Positions 25,585-33,606 of a stretch of 64,000 bases of DNA are shown piece after piece. The notes under the pieces are model-generated. The model was not told the DNA's origin. It did no database searches and saw nothing but the letters and a program-made list of their open reading frames with translations. The DNA is from Deferrisoma camini S3R1 (GTDB lineage Bacteria > Desulfobacterota > Deferrisomatia > Deferrisomatales > Deferrisomataceae), in assembly GCF_000526155.1 (NCBI RefSeq), contig NZ_JAFN01000001.1, positions 3,474,264 through 3,538,263 on the forward strand, in the 5' to 3' direction. Both the position numbers and the translations under genes were made by a program. Every line of letters begins with the position of its first letter. Positions within the stretch are counted from its first letter, which is position 1.

Positions 25585-26969
25585 GCCTGCCCCTCGCTCG
25601 GTTCGCCCCTTGGGATCTCGATCCAGAACCGGGTCCCCCGGCCGCCGGGGCCGTCCTCGACCCACGCCCGGCCCCCGTGCGCCCGGGCCACGGCGGCCAC
25701 CACGAACAGCCCCAGCCCGGTGCCCCCCTCGTCCCAGCTGCAGAACGGCCGGAACACCTCGGGGCGCCGCTCGGCCGGAATGCCGGGCCCTTGGTCCTCC
25801 ACCGCGAGCCGGATCCCCCCCCGCTCCCCGGCGGTGGCCCGCAGCGTGACCGCGGTGCCCTGGGGCGAGTGCTTGAGGGCATTGTCCACGAGGTTCGCCA
25901 GGGCCCGCTCCAGCATCAGCGGATCGGCCCGGAAACGGTCCGGGCAGCCGGGCTCCACCACGATGCGGGTGTGCACCCCGCGCATCTCCGCGTGGGGAGA
26001 GAAGGCCGCGAGCACCTTCTCCAGCAGGGGCCTGCTCCCCAGGGGCCGGGGTTGGGGCTCGAGCATCCCCGCCTTCGCCCGGCCGTCCAGCACCAACGTC
26101 TCGGCCAGATGGGTGACCCGCTCCAGGGAGAACCGGGCCAGCGACACGAGCTCCTGGGGGTCCGCTGGGGTCTGCGGGTCGGCCAGGAGTTCCAGAAACC
26201 CCCGCACCGAACCGAGCTGCCCCCGGATGTCGTGGCTGAGGGCCGACAGATAGAGCCGGCGCTCGCCGGCGCTGCGCTCCAGCAGGTACAGCAGGTCGTT
26301 CACGGTCTCGGCCAGGGCGCCGATCTCGTCGGCCGTGGCCTCCCGGTACACCGGGCAGTCCGGGCACGACTCGAACCGGCACGGCCGGTCGGCTTCGGCG
26401 CCCCCCCGCACGCGCCAGCACCGTTCTTCCGTGTTCCCCCGGGCGGGGCAGTCCGGTTCGGGGCACTCCACCCGCTTCCAGCACAGCGGGGCGGCCGGGT
26501 TGGGGAACCGCTGGGAGTAGTCCGCGTGCTCCACCACCTGCCGGAGCACGGTGCGGGCGGTGGCCACGGCCTCGACCAGCCGGTCCCGATGGGCCTGGAG
26601 CCGGGCCTGGGCCTCGGCCAGCTCGGCGCGCAGCCGTTCCCGCTCGTCCACCACCACCTGCTGCAGATGGCTCGTCTGCCGGTGGAACCCGGTGGCCACG
26701 GCGAGCCCGGCGAACAGCACGGTGTTGAAGGCGCCGGTCACCTGGAACAGCTTTCCGGCCCCGGCCCAATGACCGGCGACCGACGGCAGCACCAAGTGGG
26801 ACACGGCCCGAGCGGCCGCGAACGCCAGGATCAACCCCCCCAGCCACCGGAAGTACACGCCGCTGACCGACCGGGGAAGGGCCAAGGCCTCCCTTTGGAT
26901 CAGCACGGCCAGCACCAGGGCCGCGACCGCCCCTCCCCGATCCACCGCCAGGGCGAACAGCTCCGTCAC
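25581..26969 (-). CDS. Membrane histidine kinase with Cys-rich insert
   Basis: 462 residues. Three or four hydrophobic segments lie at the N-terminus (1-115), then a coiled coil (about 125-160), then a Cys-rich module with LCWKRVECPEPDCPARG, CWRVRGG and CRFESCPDCPVY (seven Cys in about 45 residues). The kinase core follows: His in LSALSHDIRGQLGS, asparagine box NLVDNALKHSP, VEDQGPGIP and GGTGLGLFVV. The Cys cluster could bind iron, zinc or heme and act as a redox or metal sensor; that is inference. GTG 26969 overlaps the upstream stop. No response regulator is adjacent. Confidence 0.85.
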   Translation of the reverse strand: MTELFALAVDRGGAVAALVLAVLIQREALALPRSVSGVYFRWLGGLILAFAAARAVSHLVLPSVAGHWAGAGKLFQVTGAFNTVLFAGLAVATGFHRQTSHLQQVVVDERERLRAELAEAQARLQAHRDRLVEAVATARTVLRQVVEHADYSQRFPNPAAPLCWKRVECPEPDCPARGNTEERCWRVRGGAEADRPCRFESCPDCPVYREATADEIGALAETVNDLLYLLERSAGERRLYLSALSHDIRGQLGSVRGFLELLADPQTPADPQELVSLARFSLERVTHLAETLVLDGRAKAGMLEPQPRPLGSRPLLEKVLAAFSPHAEMRGVHTRIVVEPGCPDRFRADPLMLERALANLVDNALKHSPQGTAVTLRATAGERGGIRLAVEDQGPGIPAERRPEVFRPFCSWDEGGTGLGLFVVAAVARAHGGRAWVEDGPGGRGTRFWIEIPRGEPSEGQA

Positions 26970-27307
26970 CGTGCTTCCCCCCGGGCCATGCGCCGAAGTC
27001 CCACCCACACGAGCCACAGGGCCGGCACGAGCACCAGATGATCCCGCTCCAGCAGCCACGAGCCCGGCCGCAGATGGCTGGCCAGGGCCCACAGGCTCCA
27101 GAGGGCGAACAGGGCGGCTCCCCAGCCCAGGGGCCGTTCCCTGGCCTCCCGGTCCCGGAGCACCCTCCAGCCCAGGAACCCGAACGCCCCGGCCAGGGCC
27201 AGGTGGGCGATCACGTGGGCCACCAGCCCCTCGCCCGTGTGGCGCTGGACGGCCCAGGCCGCGCGCGGGGCGCACAGGAGGGGCCCGAGGAACAGGAGGC
27301 GTCGCAT
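26966..27307 (-). CDS. Small membrane protein of unknown function
   Basis: 113 residues: signal-like start MRRLLFLGPLLCAPRAAWA, then three hydrophobic segments (about 29-47, 62-80, 86-105). CTGGAGAACGCC lies before ATG 27307, and its stop overlaps the histidine kinase start (GTGA), so the two are co-translated. It may be an accessory of that kinase. No family is recognised. Confidence 0.7.
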   Translation of the reverse strand: MRRLLFLGPLLCAPRAAWAVQRHTGEGLVAHVIAHLALAGAFGFLGWRVLRDREARERPLGWGAALFALWSLWALASHLRPGSWLLERDHLVLVPALWLVWVGLRRMARGEAR

Positions 27308-27390
27308 GGCGTTCTCCAGGGTGCCGGGATTGGGGGGATAGGTACCACATCTGGCCGTCGCCCGGCCAGCGTTACGAACCCTTCCATGCA

Positions 27391-27475
27391 ACTTCGGTCG
27401 TCGGTCTACGGTCAACGGTCGCCGGTATGGGGCCTTCGGCCCGCTAGGTGGCTAGGCGGCCGGGCGGCTCTCGGA
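27391..27475 (-). repeat. Leader module (7-base and 8-base tracts) upstream of the membrane protein gene
   Basis: Read on the - strand it has octamers, AGCGGGCC-GAA-GGCCC, then 7-base units of the CGACCGA type (on + : TCGGTCG, TCGGTCT, ACGGTCA, ACGGTCG, CCGGTAT). Orientation matches the - strand gene starting at 27307. An almost identical block lies before the YgbA-like gene at 57666-57740. Confidence 0.75.
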
Positions 27476-27572
27476 CCGCCCCAAAGCCTGGGGGGCATGG
27501 GGTCTGCTGGAGATCCGCGTGCGGCCATACCAGGTGTCAGAATTCAGAGGACGGTAGACAGGGGAAAGCCTT
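27463..27572. repeat. Repeat mosaic left of the insertion sequence
   Basis: Three shared modules in a row: GGCGGCTCTCG through GGGGGCATGGGGTCTGC (also at 57971-58016 and, inverted, at about 55357-55394), a single family B-like arm, and CAGAATTCAGAGGAC (also at 31338 and 58027). Confidence 0.6.
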
Positions 27573-27605
27573 CCGCCTCATTACTAATTCTACTTTGTCA
27601 GATTT

Positions 27606-28952
27606 TCATAACGCTTGGCTTTGATTGGCTTTTCTGGTGTGCGATGCCATCGCGGATGCCCTTCGCCGGTGACGTCGGGCCATCTGCGCCAAGGCGTCTT
27701 CCAGTGTCGCGTTCGCGCGCGGCAGCAAAACGCTGAGCACTTCCCGCACGTCGCGCGCGCTCAACAAGGGGAACGCACCACGATGCTTTCGGCGTGCCTC
27801 CAACAAGAACAACAACGCCATCAGCACCATCGCCATGTGGTGATGCCACCCCTGCCACAACCGCACCTGATACTCGGCCATGCCCACTTCGCTCTTGGCC
27901 TCCTGCAGGCTTCGCTCCACCCAATAGCGCTGCCCCTGCATGTACGCCAATCGCCGCACCGACGTCTGCTCCGGCGCGTTGCTCAGCGTGTACTTGATCT
28001 CCCCCGGGTTGCGCACCGAGCGCCGCACAATCAGGTGCCAGCAGTGGGCCTTGGACTCCCGCCCGTCCCACACCCACACTCTGCGGTGAAGCACCTCCAC
28101 CCACAGTGGGCCCTTCGTGGAGTCCCGATACGACAAACGCCGCCAGGCCTCCCCCGGTTGGTTGCGCACCCACGCATCCACCCGGATCGGTTCCGGCCCC
28201 TGCGCCCGAGGCCGTTGGGGCGCTCTCCCACGCGCACTGCGCCGCGGGGGTACCTGGGGCCGAGGATCCTCCAGGTAGATCCGCTGGGACGCCTTCACAT
28301 CCACCACGAACACTTCCCCGTCGGCGTCCAACCCCCGCAGGAACTTCGGGTCGGCCCCGTAGAACGAATCTGCCCCCACCCAGGCGAACTCCACCCCCAG
28401 GCGCCGGGCGTGCCGAACCATCTCCAAGGCCAGTTCCGGTTTGGTGCGATACCCCCGCTCGGCTTCCGGAACCTTCGCCCGCTTGCACCGGGCCGAATCC
28501 TCGGCCCACGCCTTCGGCAGGTACAGCCGTGCATCGGTGAGCGTCACCTCCCCGTCGCGGGCCAGGGCGGCAAACACGCCCACCTGGCAGTTCTCCACCT
28601 TGCCCAGGCGCCCACACCACTGGCGCGCAACGCCAACCGATCGGTCGCCCTTCTTGGGGAACCCACTTTCGTCCACGATCAGACACGTGTTGGGGGAGCC
28701 TCCCAACAACCGGTCGGCGTCACGGGCCACATGGTCGATCACCTCGCGGTGATCCCACGGGGAGTACGACACAAAATGCTGCAGGCGTTGGTCGTCGGCG
28801 TCCGGAACGACTTCTGCGATGCGCTCCATGTTTCGCTTCCGGGCTTGCGCCAAGCCGGCAAAATACGCCTCGGCGGCCTTCACGCACGAGCGGGTACGAG
28901 AGGTGAAATGCGATCGGTAGCGTGCTGTGAACCGATCCAGGTCGTGCTCCAA
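27606..28952 (-). CDS. IS701-family DDE transposase
   Basis: 448 residues. Family strings are KNMERIAEVVPDAD, FVSYSPWDHREV, DESGFPKKGDRSVGVARQWC (first Asp of the DDE triad near residue 94) and WVGADSFYG (second Asp). WVERSLQEAKSEVGMAEYQV holds the Glu. The only in-frame start is TTG 28952, which has a poor ribosome binding site. A near-perfect AAAGGAGG serves ATG 29026 instead, in the frame one base away, which stops after nine codons at TAA 28997-28999. So the N-terminus is either re-initiated at TTG, made by +1 frameshifting at AGG-TAA, or damaged. The catalytic core itself looks intact. Confidence 0.88.
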   Translation of the reverse strand: MEHDLDRFTARYRSHFTSRTRSCVKAAEAYFAGLAQARKRNMERIAEVVPDADDQRLQHFVSYSPWDHREVIDHVARDADRLLGGSPNTCLIVDESGFPKKGDRSVGVARQWCGRLGKVENCQVGVFAALARDGEVTLTDARLYLPKAWAEDSARCKRAKVPEAERGYRTKPELALEMVRHARRLGVEFAWVGADSFYGADPKFLRGLDADGEVFVVDVKASQRIYLEDPRPQVPPRRSARGRAPQRPRAQGPEPIRVDAWVRNQPGEAWRRLSYRDSTKGPLWVEVLHRRVWVWDGRESKAHCWHLIVRRSVRNPGEIKYTLSNAPEQTSVRRLAYMQGQRYWVERSLQEAKSEVGMAEYQVRLWQGWHHHMAMVLMALLFLLEARRKHRGAFPLLSARDVREVLSVLLPRANATLEDALAQMARRHRRRASAMASHTRKANQSQAL

Positions 28953-28996
28953 CTCCGCGAGGGGGTGAGGGGAGCTGGCTAGATTAGAAGAATTAT

Positions 28997-29026
28997 TACC
29001 TAGTCAGTTCCGATTTAGTAATCATT
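28997..29026 (-). CDS. Nine-codon leader ORF of the insertion sequence
   Basis: MITKSELTR then TAA, with AAAGGAGG six bases before the ATG. Skipping one base at its AGG-TAA end joins it to the transposase frame with no further stop. Whether this is recoding, coupling or a one-base mutation cannot be decided here. Confidence 0.45.
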
Positions 29027-29159
29027 CTAATCCTCCTTTTATTTCAAAGTGTTACGATGAATCCCAGAGCTACTATACTTCCGGACCCGCTCTTTGCCAA
29101 GGCCTCGGCGAATCTGACAAAGTAGAATTACTAAGGCCTACGAAGGTATTGCCGGACGC

Positions 29160-29345
29160 GGGTGGGGGACTGGCTCCGGCCGGGCGCGAGTGCGGCACCC
29201 TTTTCGCCGCGCCTTCGCATGCCGTTGTCAGCCCGGTAGGCCGGGGCGCCGGTGGCGGAAGTTCCTGAACTTCCAAAGCGATCCAAGCCGGGTGAGGGCG
29301 CGGCGACGTAAGGGGCCGCGCCCGGCTCTCCACCAGCCCCCCACC
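29160..29345 (+). repeat. Family B long-hairpin element, copy B4
   Basis: 186 bp just right of the insertion sequence. Both arms open GGTGGGGG (right arm read on the other strand) where other copies have GCATGGGG or CAAGGGG, then share CCGGGCGCG. The interior differs from B1 and B2, so it is the arms that are kept. Confidence 0.7.
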
Positions 29346-29665
29346 CGCTGGTTCCCTTGTGAACGCCGGGGATCTGACAATAGTTCCGTTGGTATTAGTA
29401 AGAGCTTCGCACATCATAGGAGGCGCCCTACACTTCTGCCCTCTGTCCTTTGGACCCTGGTTCCTGAACCGCAGACCCCATGCCCTGCCGCCGAAACGGC
29501 GGGCTCGGGTCGGTGCTGGTTTCCTTCCGAGGGAAAGCGTCACGAATCTGGCGATGTTTTCGTCGGGATCCGTACCCGCAGAACCTCGGGGCGATCTCAA
29601 GTTTTGCGGGGTCGGGCCGAAGAGGGAGAAGGTCTGAACCTCCGACGTGCGGGGAGAAAGCTTTC
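29346..29665. other. Intergenic region before motA, repeat remnant
   Basis: No gene is visible. About 29428-29485 carries the module TTCCTGAACCGCAGACCCCATGC, also found inverted at 58004-58030. The last 130 bases are unique sequence. I looked for a cyclic-di-GMP riboswitch because of the motility genes and found none. No clear promoter is seen. Confidence 0.5.
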
Positions 29666-30466
29666 ATGGACCTGGCAACGATCATCGGGCTTGCGGCAGG
29701 GGTCATCCTGATCCTCTCGTCCATCGTCATCGGTGGGGCGCCGCTGGCGTTCGTGGACATCCCGTCGGTGCTGATCGTGGTGGGCGGCGTGACCGCGGTG
29801 ACCTTCATCATGTTCCCCATGCGCACCGTGATGGGTGCCGTGAAAGTGGCCGTGAAGGCGTTCAAGGAAGACACCTGGAACCTGGACGAGATCATCGACC
29901 AGATGGTGAGCCTGTCGCGGTTGGCCCGCACGAACGGCATCCTGGCGCTGGAGGACGCCGAAAAGGAGATCACGAACCCGTTCCTGAAGAAGGGAATCCA
30001 ACTGGCCGTGGACGGCAACGAGGAGGAGCTCATCCGGTTCATCATGGCCACGGACGTGAGCTTCACCCAGCAGCGCCACGCCATCGGGCAGAAGGTGTTC
30101 AAACAGATGGGGGCGATGGGCCCGGCGTTCGGCATGATCGGGACCCTGATCGGGCTCGTGCAGATGCTCCGGAGCCTGGACGACCCGTCCTCGATCGGGC
30201 CGTCCATGGCCGTGGCCCTCCTGACCACCCTGTACGGAGCCCTGATCGCCAACCTGGTCTGCCTGCCGATCGCCAACAAGCTGGAGTACCGGAGCAGGGA
30301 GGAGGCGCTAGCGAAGCAGGTGATCACCGAGGGGATCATCTCGATCATGCAGGGCGCGAACCCCAAGGTGCTCAAAGACAAGCTGGAGGCGTTCGTGGCG
30401 CCCGGCATGCGCAAGGAGAAGCGCGACGGCGGTTCGGGCGGGGAAGCCGCGGGGGAGGCGGCCTAG
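29666..30466 (+). CDS. motA: Flagellar motor stator protein MotA
   Basis: 266 residues with four membrane segments: two near the N-terminus (about 3-22 and 31-50) and two at about 150-172 and 180-205. LSRLARTNGILALEDAE is the cytoplasmic region that contacts FliG, and GAMGPAFGMIGTLIG carries the conserved Pro near the ion path. It couples ion flow to torque with MotB. ATG 29666 follows GGGGAGAAAG. Longer open frame upstream lacks MotA similarity. MotB starts directly after the stop. Confidence 0.94.
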   Translation: MDLATIIGLAAGVILILSSIVIGGAPLAFVDIPSVLIVVGGVTAVTFIMFPMRTVMGAVKVAVKAFKEDTWNLDEIIDQMVSLSRLARTNGILALEDAEKEITNPFLKKGIQLAVDGNEEELIRFIMATDVSFTQQRHAIGQKVFKQMGAMGPAFGMIGTLIGLVQMLRSLDDPSSIGPSMAVALLTTLYGALIANLVCLPIANKLEYRSREEALAKQVITEGIISIMQGANPKVLKDKLEAFVAPGMRKEKRDGGSGGEAAGEAA

Positions 30467-31252
30467 ATGGGTATGGACGATCTCCTGAACCAGGGCCCCC
30501 AGGAGGAGGCCGAGGAGGGTGCCCCGGCGTGGATGGCGACCTTTGCCGACCTGTCCACCCTTCTGCTGACCTTCTTCGTTCTGCTCCTGTCCTTCGCGAA
30601 TATGGACGTCCAGAAGTTCCGGGAGATGCTCGGCAGCGTCAAGGACGCGTTCGGGGTGCAGAAGGAGACCTGGGGCGACTACATGGCCCGGTCCCAGACC
30701 CCGATCGAACAGATGCTCGAGCAGGCCATGCAGGACCAGGCCCAGAGCGAGGGCCAAGATCAGGAACAGGGCGCGTCGATGCAGCAGTTCATGAGCATCG
30801 TCCAGGCCCTGTTCCAGGACCTCGGGGGGGCGGCCGAGGTGTACATGGACGACCAGGGGGTCACGGTCCGGGTCGAGGGCAAGCTCCTGTTCCCGTCCGG
30901 CTCGGCCGACCTCCGGCCCGAGGCCGCCGCCGTGATGGACCGGATCGCGGCCCTCATGAACAAGTACACCTTCGATCTCTACATTCTGGGCCACACCGAC
31001 TCCGTGCCGATCCACACGGAGCGGTTTCCCTCGAACTGGGAGCTGAGCGCGGCCCGGGCCACGGCCGCGCTGCGGTACCTGGTGGAGAAGGGGGCGGACC
31101 CGACCCGGCTGGTGGCGGTGGGGTTCGCCGACAGCCGCCCGGTGGCGCCCAACGACACCCCCGAGGGCAGGGCCAAGAACCGGCGGGTGGAGTTCCTCTT
31201 CAAGAACCCCGAGAGCCTGCCGTCGGGCGGGTACCGCCCCGCCGGCCCCTGA
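30467..31252 (+). CDS. motB: Flagellar motor stator protein MotB
   Basis: 261 residues. One membrane segment (about 26-46) holds the essential Asp28 in FADLSTLLLTFF. A Gln/Glu-rich linker (about 80-105) leads to a C-terminal OmpA-like peptidoglycan-binding domain with ILGHTDSVPIHT, NWELSAARA and AKNRRVEF. ATG follows the motA TAG with no spacer. No other flagellar genes are in the window except cheR. Confidence 0.94.
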   Translation: MGMDDLLNQGPQEEAEEGAPAWMATFADLSTLLLTFFVLLLSFANMDVQKFREMLGSVKDAFGVQKETWGDYMARSQTPIEQMLEQAMQDQAQSEGQDQEQGASMQQFMSIVQALFQDLGGAAEVYMDDQGVTVRVEGKLLFPSGSADLRPEAAAVMDRIAALMNKYTFDLYILGHTDSVPIHTERFPSNWELSAARATAALRYLVEKGADPTRLVAVGFADSRPVAPNDTPEGRAKNRRVEFLFKNPESLPSGGYRPAGP

Positions 31253-31488
31253 GCGGGGGGCATGCCAAGTCGCGGTCAAAGCCATTGGGCCCCTGACCAG
31301 AGCAAGGGACCTGTCGGAGCGCCGGGCGCGGCCGCATCAGGGGCCAGAATTCAGAGGACAGTAGACAGGAGAACTGCCGGAGCGGTCTTCCCCTGTCTTC
31401 TGTCCACCGACTCCTGATTCCTGAAATGCAGGCCCCATGCCCCACCGCCGGCGCTGGGCCCGGACCAACGAAAGTTGCCCTTCCCGTT
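31253..31488. repeat. Repeat mosaic after motB
   Basis: A single family B arm (about 31303-31330, GCAAGGGACCTGTCGGAG), then CCAGAATTCAGAGGACAG (31339-31356) facing an inverted relative (CTGTCTTCTGTCC, about 31394-31406), then CAGGCCCCATGCCCC. No gene. Confidence 0.6.
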
Positions 31489-31721
31489 GTAGTGTTCCGT
31501 TTCGCAAAAACGTATGCGGATTGCGTCGGTGGGGCTGGGGGCTCCGACGAAGCGCGACGGCCGAGCAGCTTGGGCCGCCCGGCGCCAGGGGAGCGGCCGC
31601 GGCGCGTGCTCTCACGCGCCGCAGCGGACCGCGCCGAGGCGGCCCCTGCGAGGCCGTTCAGCGAAGGAGGGGCCCCCAGCCCCACCCCCCCGAGAAAACC
31701 ACGGTATTTCGGAAACGCTAC
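31489..31721 (+). repeat. Family A long-hairpin element, copy A2
   Basis: 233 bp. Ends are GTAGTGTTCCG and, inverted, GTAGCGTTTCCG. The central stem GCGGCGCGTG-CTCT-CACGCGCCGC is a perfect 10-bp hairpin. Arms GGTGGGGCTGGGGGC and GCCCCCAGCCCCACC pair. The interior is almost identical to A1. Confidence 0.88.
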
Positions 31722-31726
31722 AGTAG

Positions 31727-31755
31727 GGCCCCGCAGGGGCCTGAGGAGACTTCCG
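31727..31755 (-). repeat. Terminator-like repeat downstream of cheR
   Basis: Read on the - strand: CGGAAGTCTCCTCAG then GGCCCC-TGC-GGGGCC. Nearly the same 29 bases occur 8 bases after the PHP gene at 39322-39350, in that gene's orientation. The hairpin has 6 bp but no T run here. Confidence 0.6.
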
Positions 31756-31786
31756 AGGGCTCTCGGTTTGAACGCAACCCGGTGTG

Positions 31787-32620
31787 TCAGCCCCTCTTCC
31801 GGTAGATCCTCAGCCTCGCATCCCACGGCACGAACAGCTCGGGCCGCAGCCCCAGGAGCGTCTCGCTGGTGCCCAGCACCAGCGCCCCGCCGGGGGCCAG
31901 CGCGGAGGCCAGGTGTTCGAGCACCCAGACCTGCACCGGCCGGCGCAGGTAGATGAGCACGTTGCGACAGGCGATCAGGTCCACGCGCTCGGGGTACGAG
32001 GCCGGGTCGAGGAGGTCGGCGGTGCGGAACTCCACCCGTTCCCTCACCTCGGCACGGACCCGCCACCGGCCGGCGCCGGCCCGCTCCAGCACCCGGGCCC
32101 GCAGGTCCGTCGGAAGCCCCTCCACGTCCCGATCGCCGTACACCCCCTCGCGGGCCCGCGCCAGGGCCCGCTCGTCCCGGTCGGTGCCGAGCACCCGGAA
32201 CGGGGGCGGTTCGGGCCGGGCCTGGAGCATCGTCGCGGCCAGGGAGTAGGCCTCCTGCCCCTTGGAGCATCCCACGCTCCACAGGCGCAGCCCCCGGGGG
32301 CCCTCCCTCTGGGCTGCCAGCTCCGGCAGCAGCCTCCCCAGCGCCTGGAACACCGCGGGGTCCCGGAAGAAACCCGAGACCGCCACGCTGAGGCTGCGGG
32401 CGAACCGCCGGGCCTCGGCCGGGTCGTGCGCCACCCGTCGGGCGTAGGCCTCGGCGTCCGCCTCCCCCAGGGCCTTGGCCCGGGCCCGGACCCGCCGCAC
32501 CACCGCGCTCTCCTTGTAGGCCCGCAGGTCCAGCCCGCCCGCCCGGGCCACGGCGTCGGCCAGGGTGGTGAACCAGGGGAGTTCGTCCCAGGGGTGGGGG
32601 AAACGACGGCCGGGGCTCAC
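31787..32620 (-). CDS. cheR: CheR-type protein-glutamate methyltransferase
   Basis: 277 residues: N-terminal helical domain, then the SAM-binding domain. Family marks are [26 protein letters not shown] (SAM loop; the usual form is GCSTGEEPYS, so Thr-Gly-Glu-Glu-Pro is changed to Lys-Gly-Gln-Glu-Ala) and [11 protein letters not shown]. It would methylate chemoreceptors or other proteins. GTG 32620 overlaps the thiL stop (GTGA). No receptors, cheA or cheB lie nearby, so it may serve a system elsewhere. Confidence 0.88.
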   Translation of the reverse strand: MSPGRRFPHPWDELPWFTTLADAVARAGGLDLRAYKESAVVRRVRARAKALGEADAEAYARRVAHDPAEARRFARSLSVAVSGFFRDPAVFQALGRLLPELAAQREGPRGLRLWSVGCSKGQEAYSLAATMLQARPEPPPFRVLGTDRDERALARAREGVYGDRDVEGLPTDLRARVLERAGAGRWRVRAEVRERVEFRTADLLDPASYPERVDLIACRNVLIYLRRPVQVWVLEHLASALAPGGALVLGTSETLLGLRPELFVPWDARLRIYRKRG

Positions 32621-33606
32621 GACCCGGGCTTCCGGAAGTGATCGTAGCCGGCGACCGCCCCTTGCCAGGGACGGCCCCGGTGGAGCAGGCGGACGTCCGG
32701 GCCGTCGACGACGCGGCCGATCCGCCAGACCGGCACCGCCGCGGCGCGGGCCAGGGCCTCCACCCGCCGGCGTGCCGTGGCCGGACAGGTGAACAGGAGC
32801 TCGTAGTCCTCCCCACCCCCCAGCACCCAGTCCAGGGCCTCACACCCAAGCTCCCGGGCCGCACGCTCGAGGGGCGCGGCCAGCGGGATCCGTTCGAGCC
32901 ACAGCTCCGCGCCGGCCCTGCTGGCCCGAAGGAGGTGGCCCAGGTCCTGCAAGAGCCCGTCCGACACGTCGATCATGGCCGTGGCCGCGCCGGTCTCGCC
33001 GAGGCTCCGCCCCAGGGCCAGGCGGGGCTCGGGCCGGAGGTGGCGTCGCACCAGGCCCGGGAACCGCTCGGGCCGGCCGGACCGGAGAAGGGCCAGGCCG
33101 GCGGCGCTCTCGCCGGGAGCCCCGCTCACGTACACGTCGTGGCCGGGCCTCGCCCCGCGCCGGAGCACGGGCCGGTCCGTCCGGCCCAGGAGGGCGAGCG
33201 AAAGGGTGACGTCCCGCGCCGAGGTGGTGTCGCCCCCGACCAGCCGGCAGCCGAAGGCCCGGCAGGCCTCGTGCAGACCCCGGTACAGGCCCTCGATCCA
33301 GTCGACCGGCAGGTCGGGGGGAGCCGAAAGGGTCAACGTGAACGCCCAGGGGGTGCCGCCCATGGCCGCCACGTCGCTGACGTTGACGGCCAGGGCCTTG
33401 AACCCCAGATCCTCGGGCCGTCCCCAGCCCCGCTGGAAGTGGACCCCCTCCACCAGCGCGTCGGCCGTGCACAGCAGAAAGCCGCCCTCCAGCGGAAGGA
33501 CGGCCGTGTCGTCGCCTGGCCCCACGACCGGGCCGGGCGGCGGAGACTGCTCCAGCAGGCCGAGCCGGCGCAGAAGGCCGAACTCGCCGACCTCGGACAG
33601 GTTCAC
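32617..33606 (-). CDS. thiL: Thiamine-monophosphate kinase
   Basis: 329 residues, typical for Thi[55 protein letters not shown] and [11 protein letters not shown] are in family order. It phosphorylates thiamine monophosphate to the diphosphate, the cofactor of the kor enzyme among others. GTG 33606 overlaps the lon stop, and its own stop overlaps cheR: an unusual lon-thiL-cheR chain that must share transcription. Confidence 0.94.
   Translation of the reverse strand: MNLSEVGEFGLLRRLGLLEQSPPPGPVVGPGDDTAVLPLEGGFLLCTADALVEGVHFQRGWGRPEDLGFKALAVNVSDVAAMGGTPWAFTLTLSAPPDLPVDWIEGLYRGLHEACRAFGCRLVGGDTTSARDVTLSLALLGRTDRPVLRRGARPGHDVYVSGAPGESAAGLALLRSGRPERFPGLVRRHLRPEPRLALGRSLGETGAATAMIDVSDGLLQDLGHLLRASRAGAELWLERIPLAAPLERAARELGCEALDWVLGGGEDYELLFTCPATARRRVEALARAAAVPVWRIGRVVDGPDVRLLHRGRPWQGAVAGYDHFRKPGS

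Larger units (their letters stand above)
27581..29134 (-). mobile_element. IS701-family insertion sequence
   Basis: A single transposase gene lies between inverted ends. The core terminal repeat, TTCTACTTTGTCAGATT (27588-27604), is matched perfectly on the other strand at 29111-29127. Both ends are flanked outside by TTACTAA (27581-27587 and 29128-29134), in the same orientation, which is either the target duplication (up to 7 bp, or its inner CTAA, 4 bp being usual for the family) or part of longer 24-bp ends with one mismatch. The right 150 bases are AT-rich, unlike the chromosome, which supports recent arrival. Confidence 0.9.

Noticed and set aside
29346..29665. Cyclic-di-GMP riboswitch upstream of motA
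   Set aside because: No recognisable conserved core or paired arms of a GEMM-type riboswitch were found; the region is partly repeat module.
3152..31726. Open frames of 70-76 codons inside family A elements (starting at 3152 and 31514) that give similar peptides
   Set aside because: In the third copy (57738-57970) the ATG is lost and one base is deleted in the frame, and similarity is explained by the DNA repeat itself. No ribosome binding site is in place.
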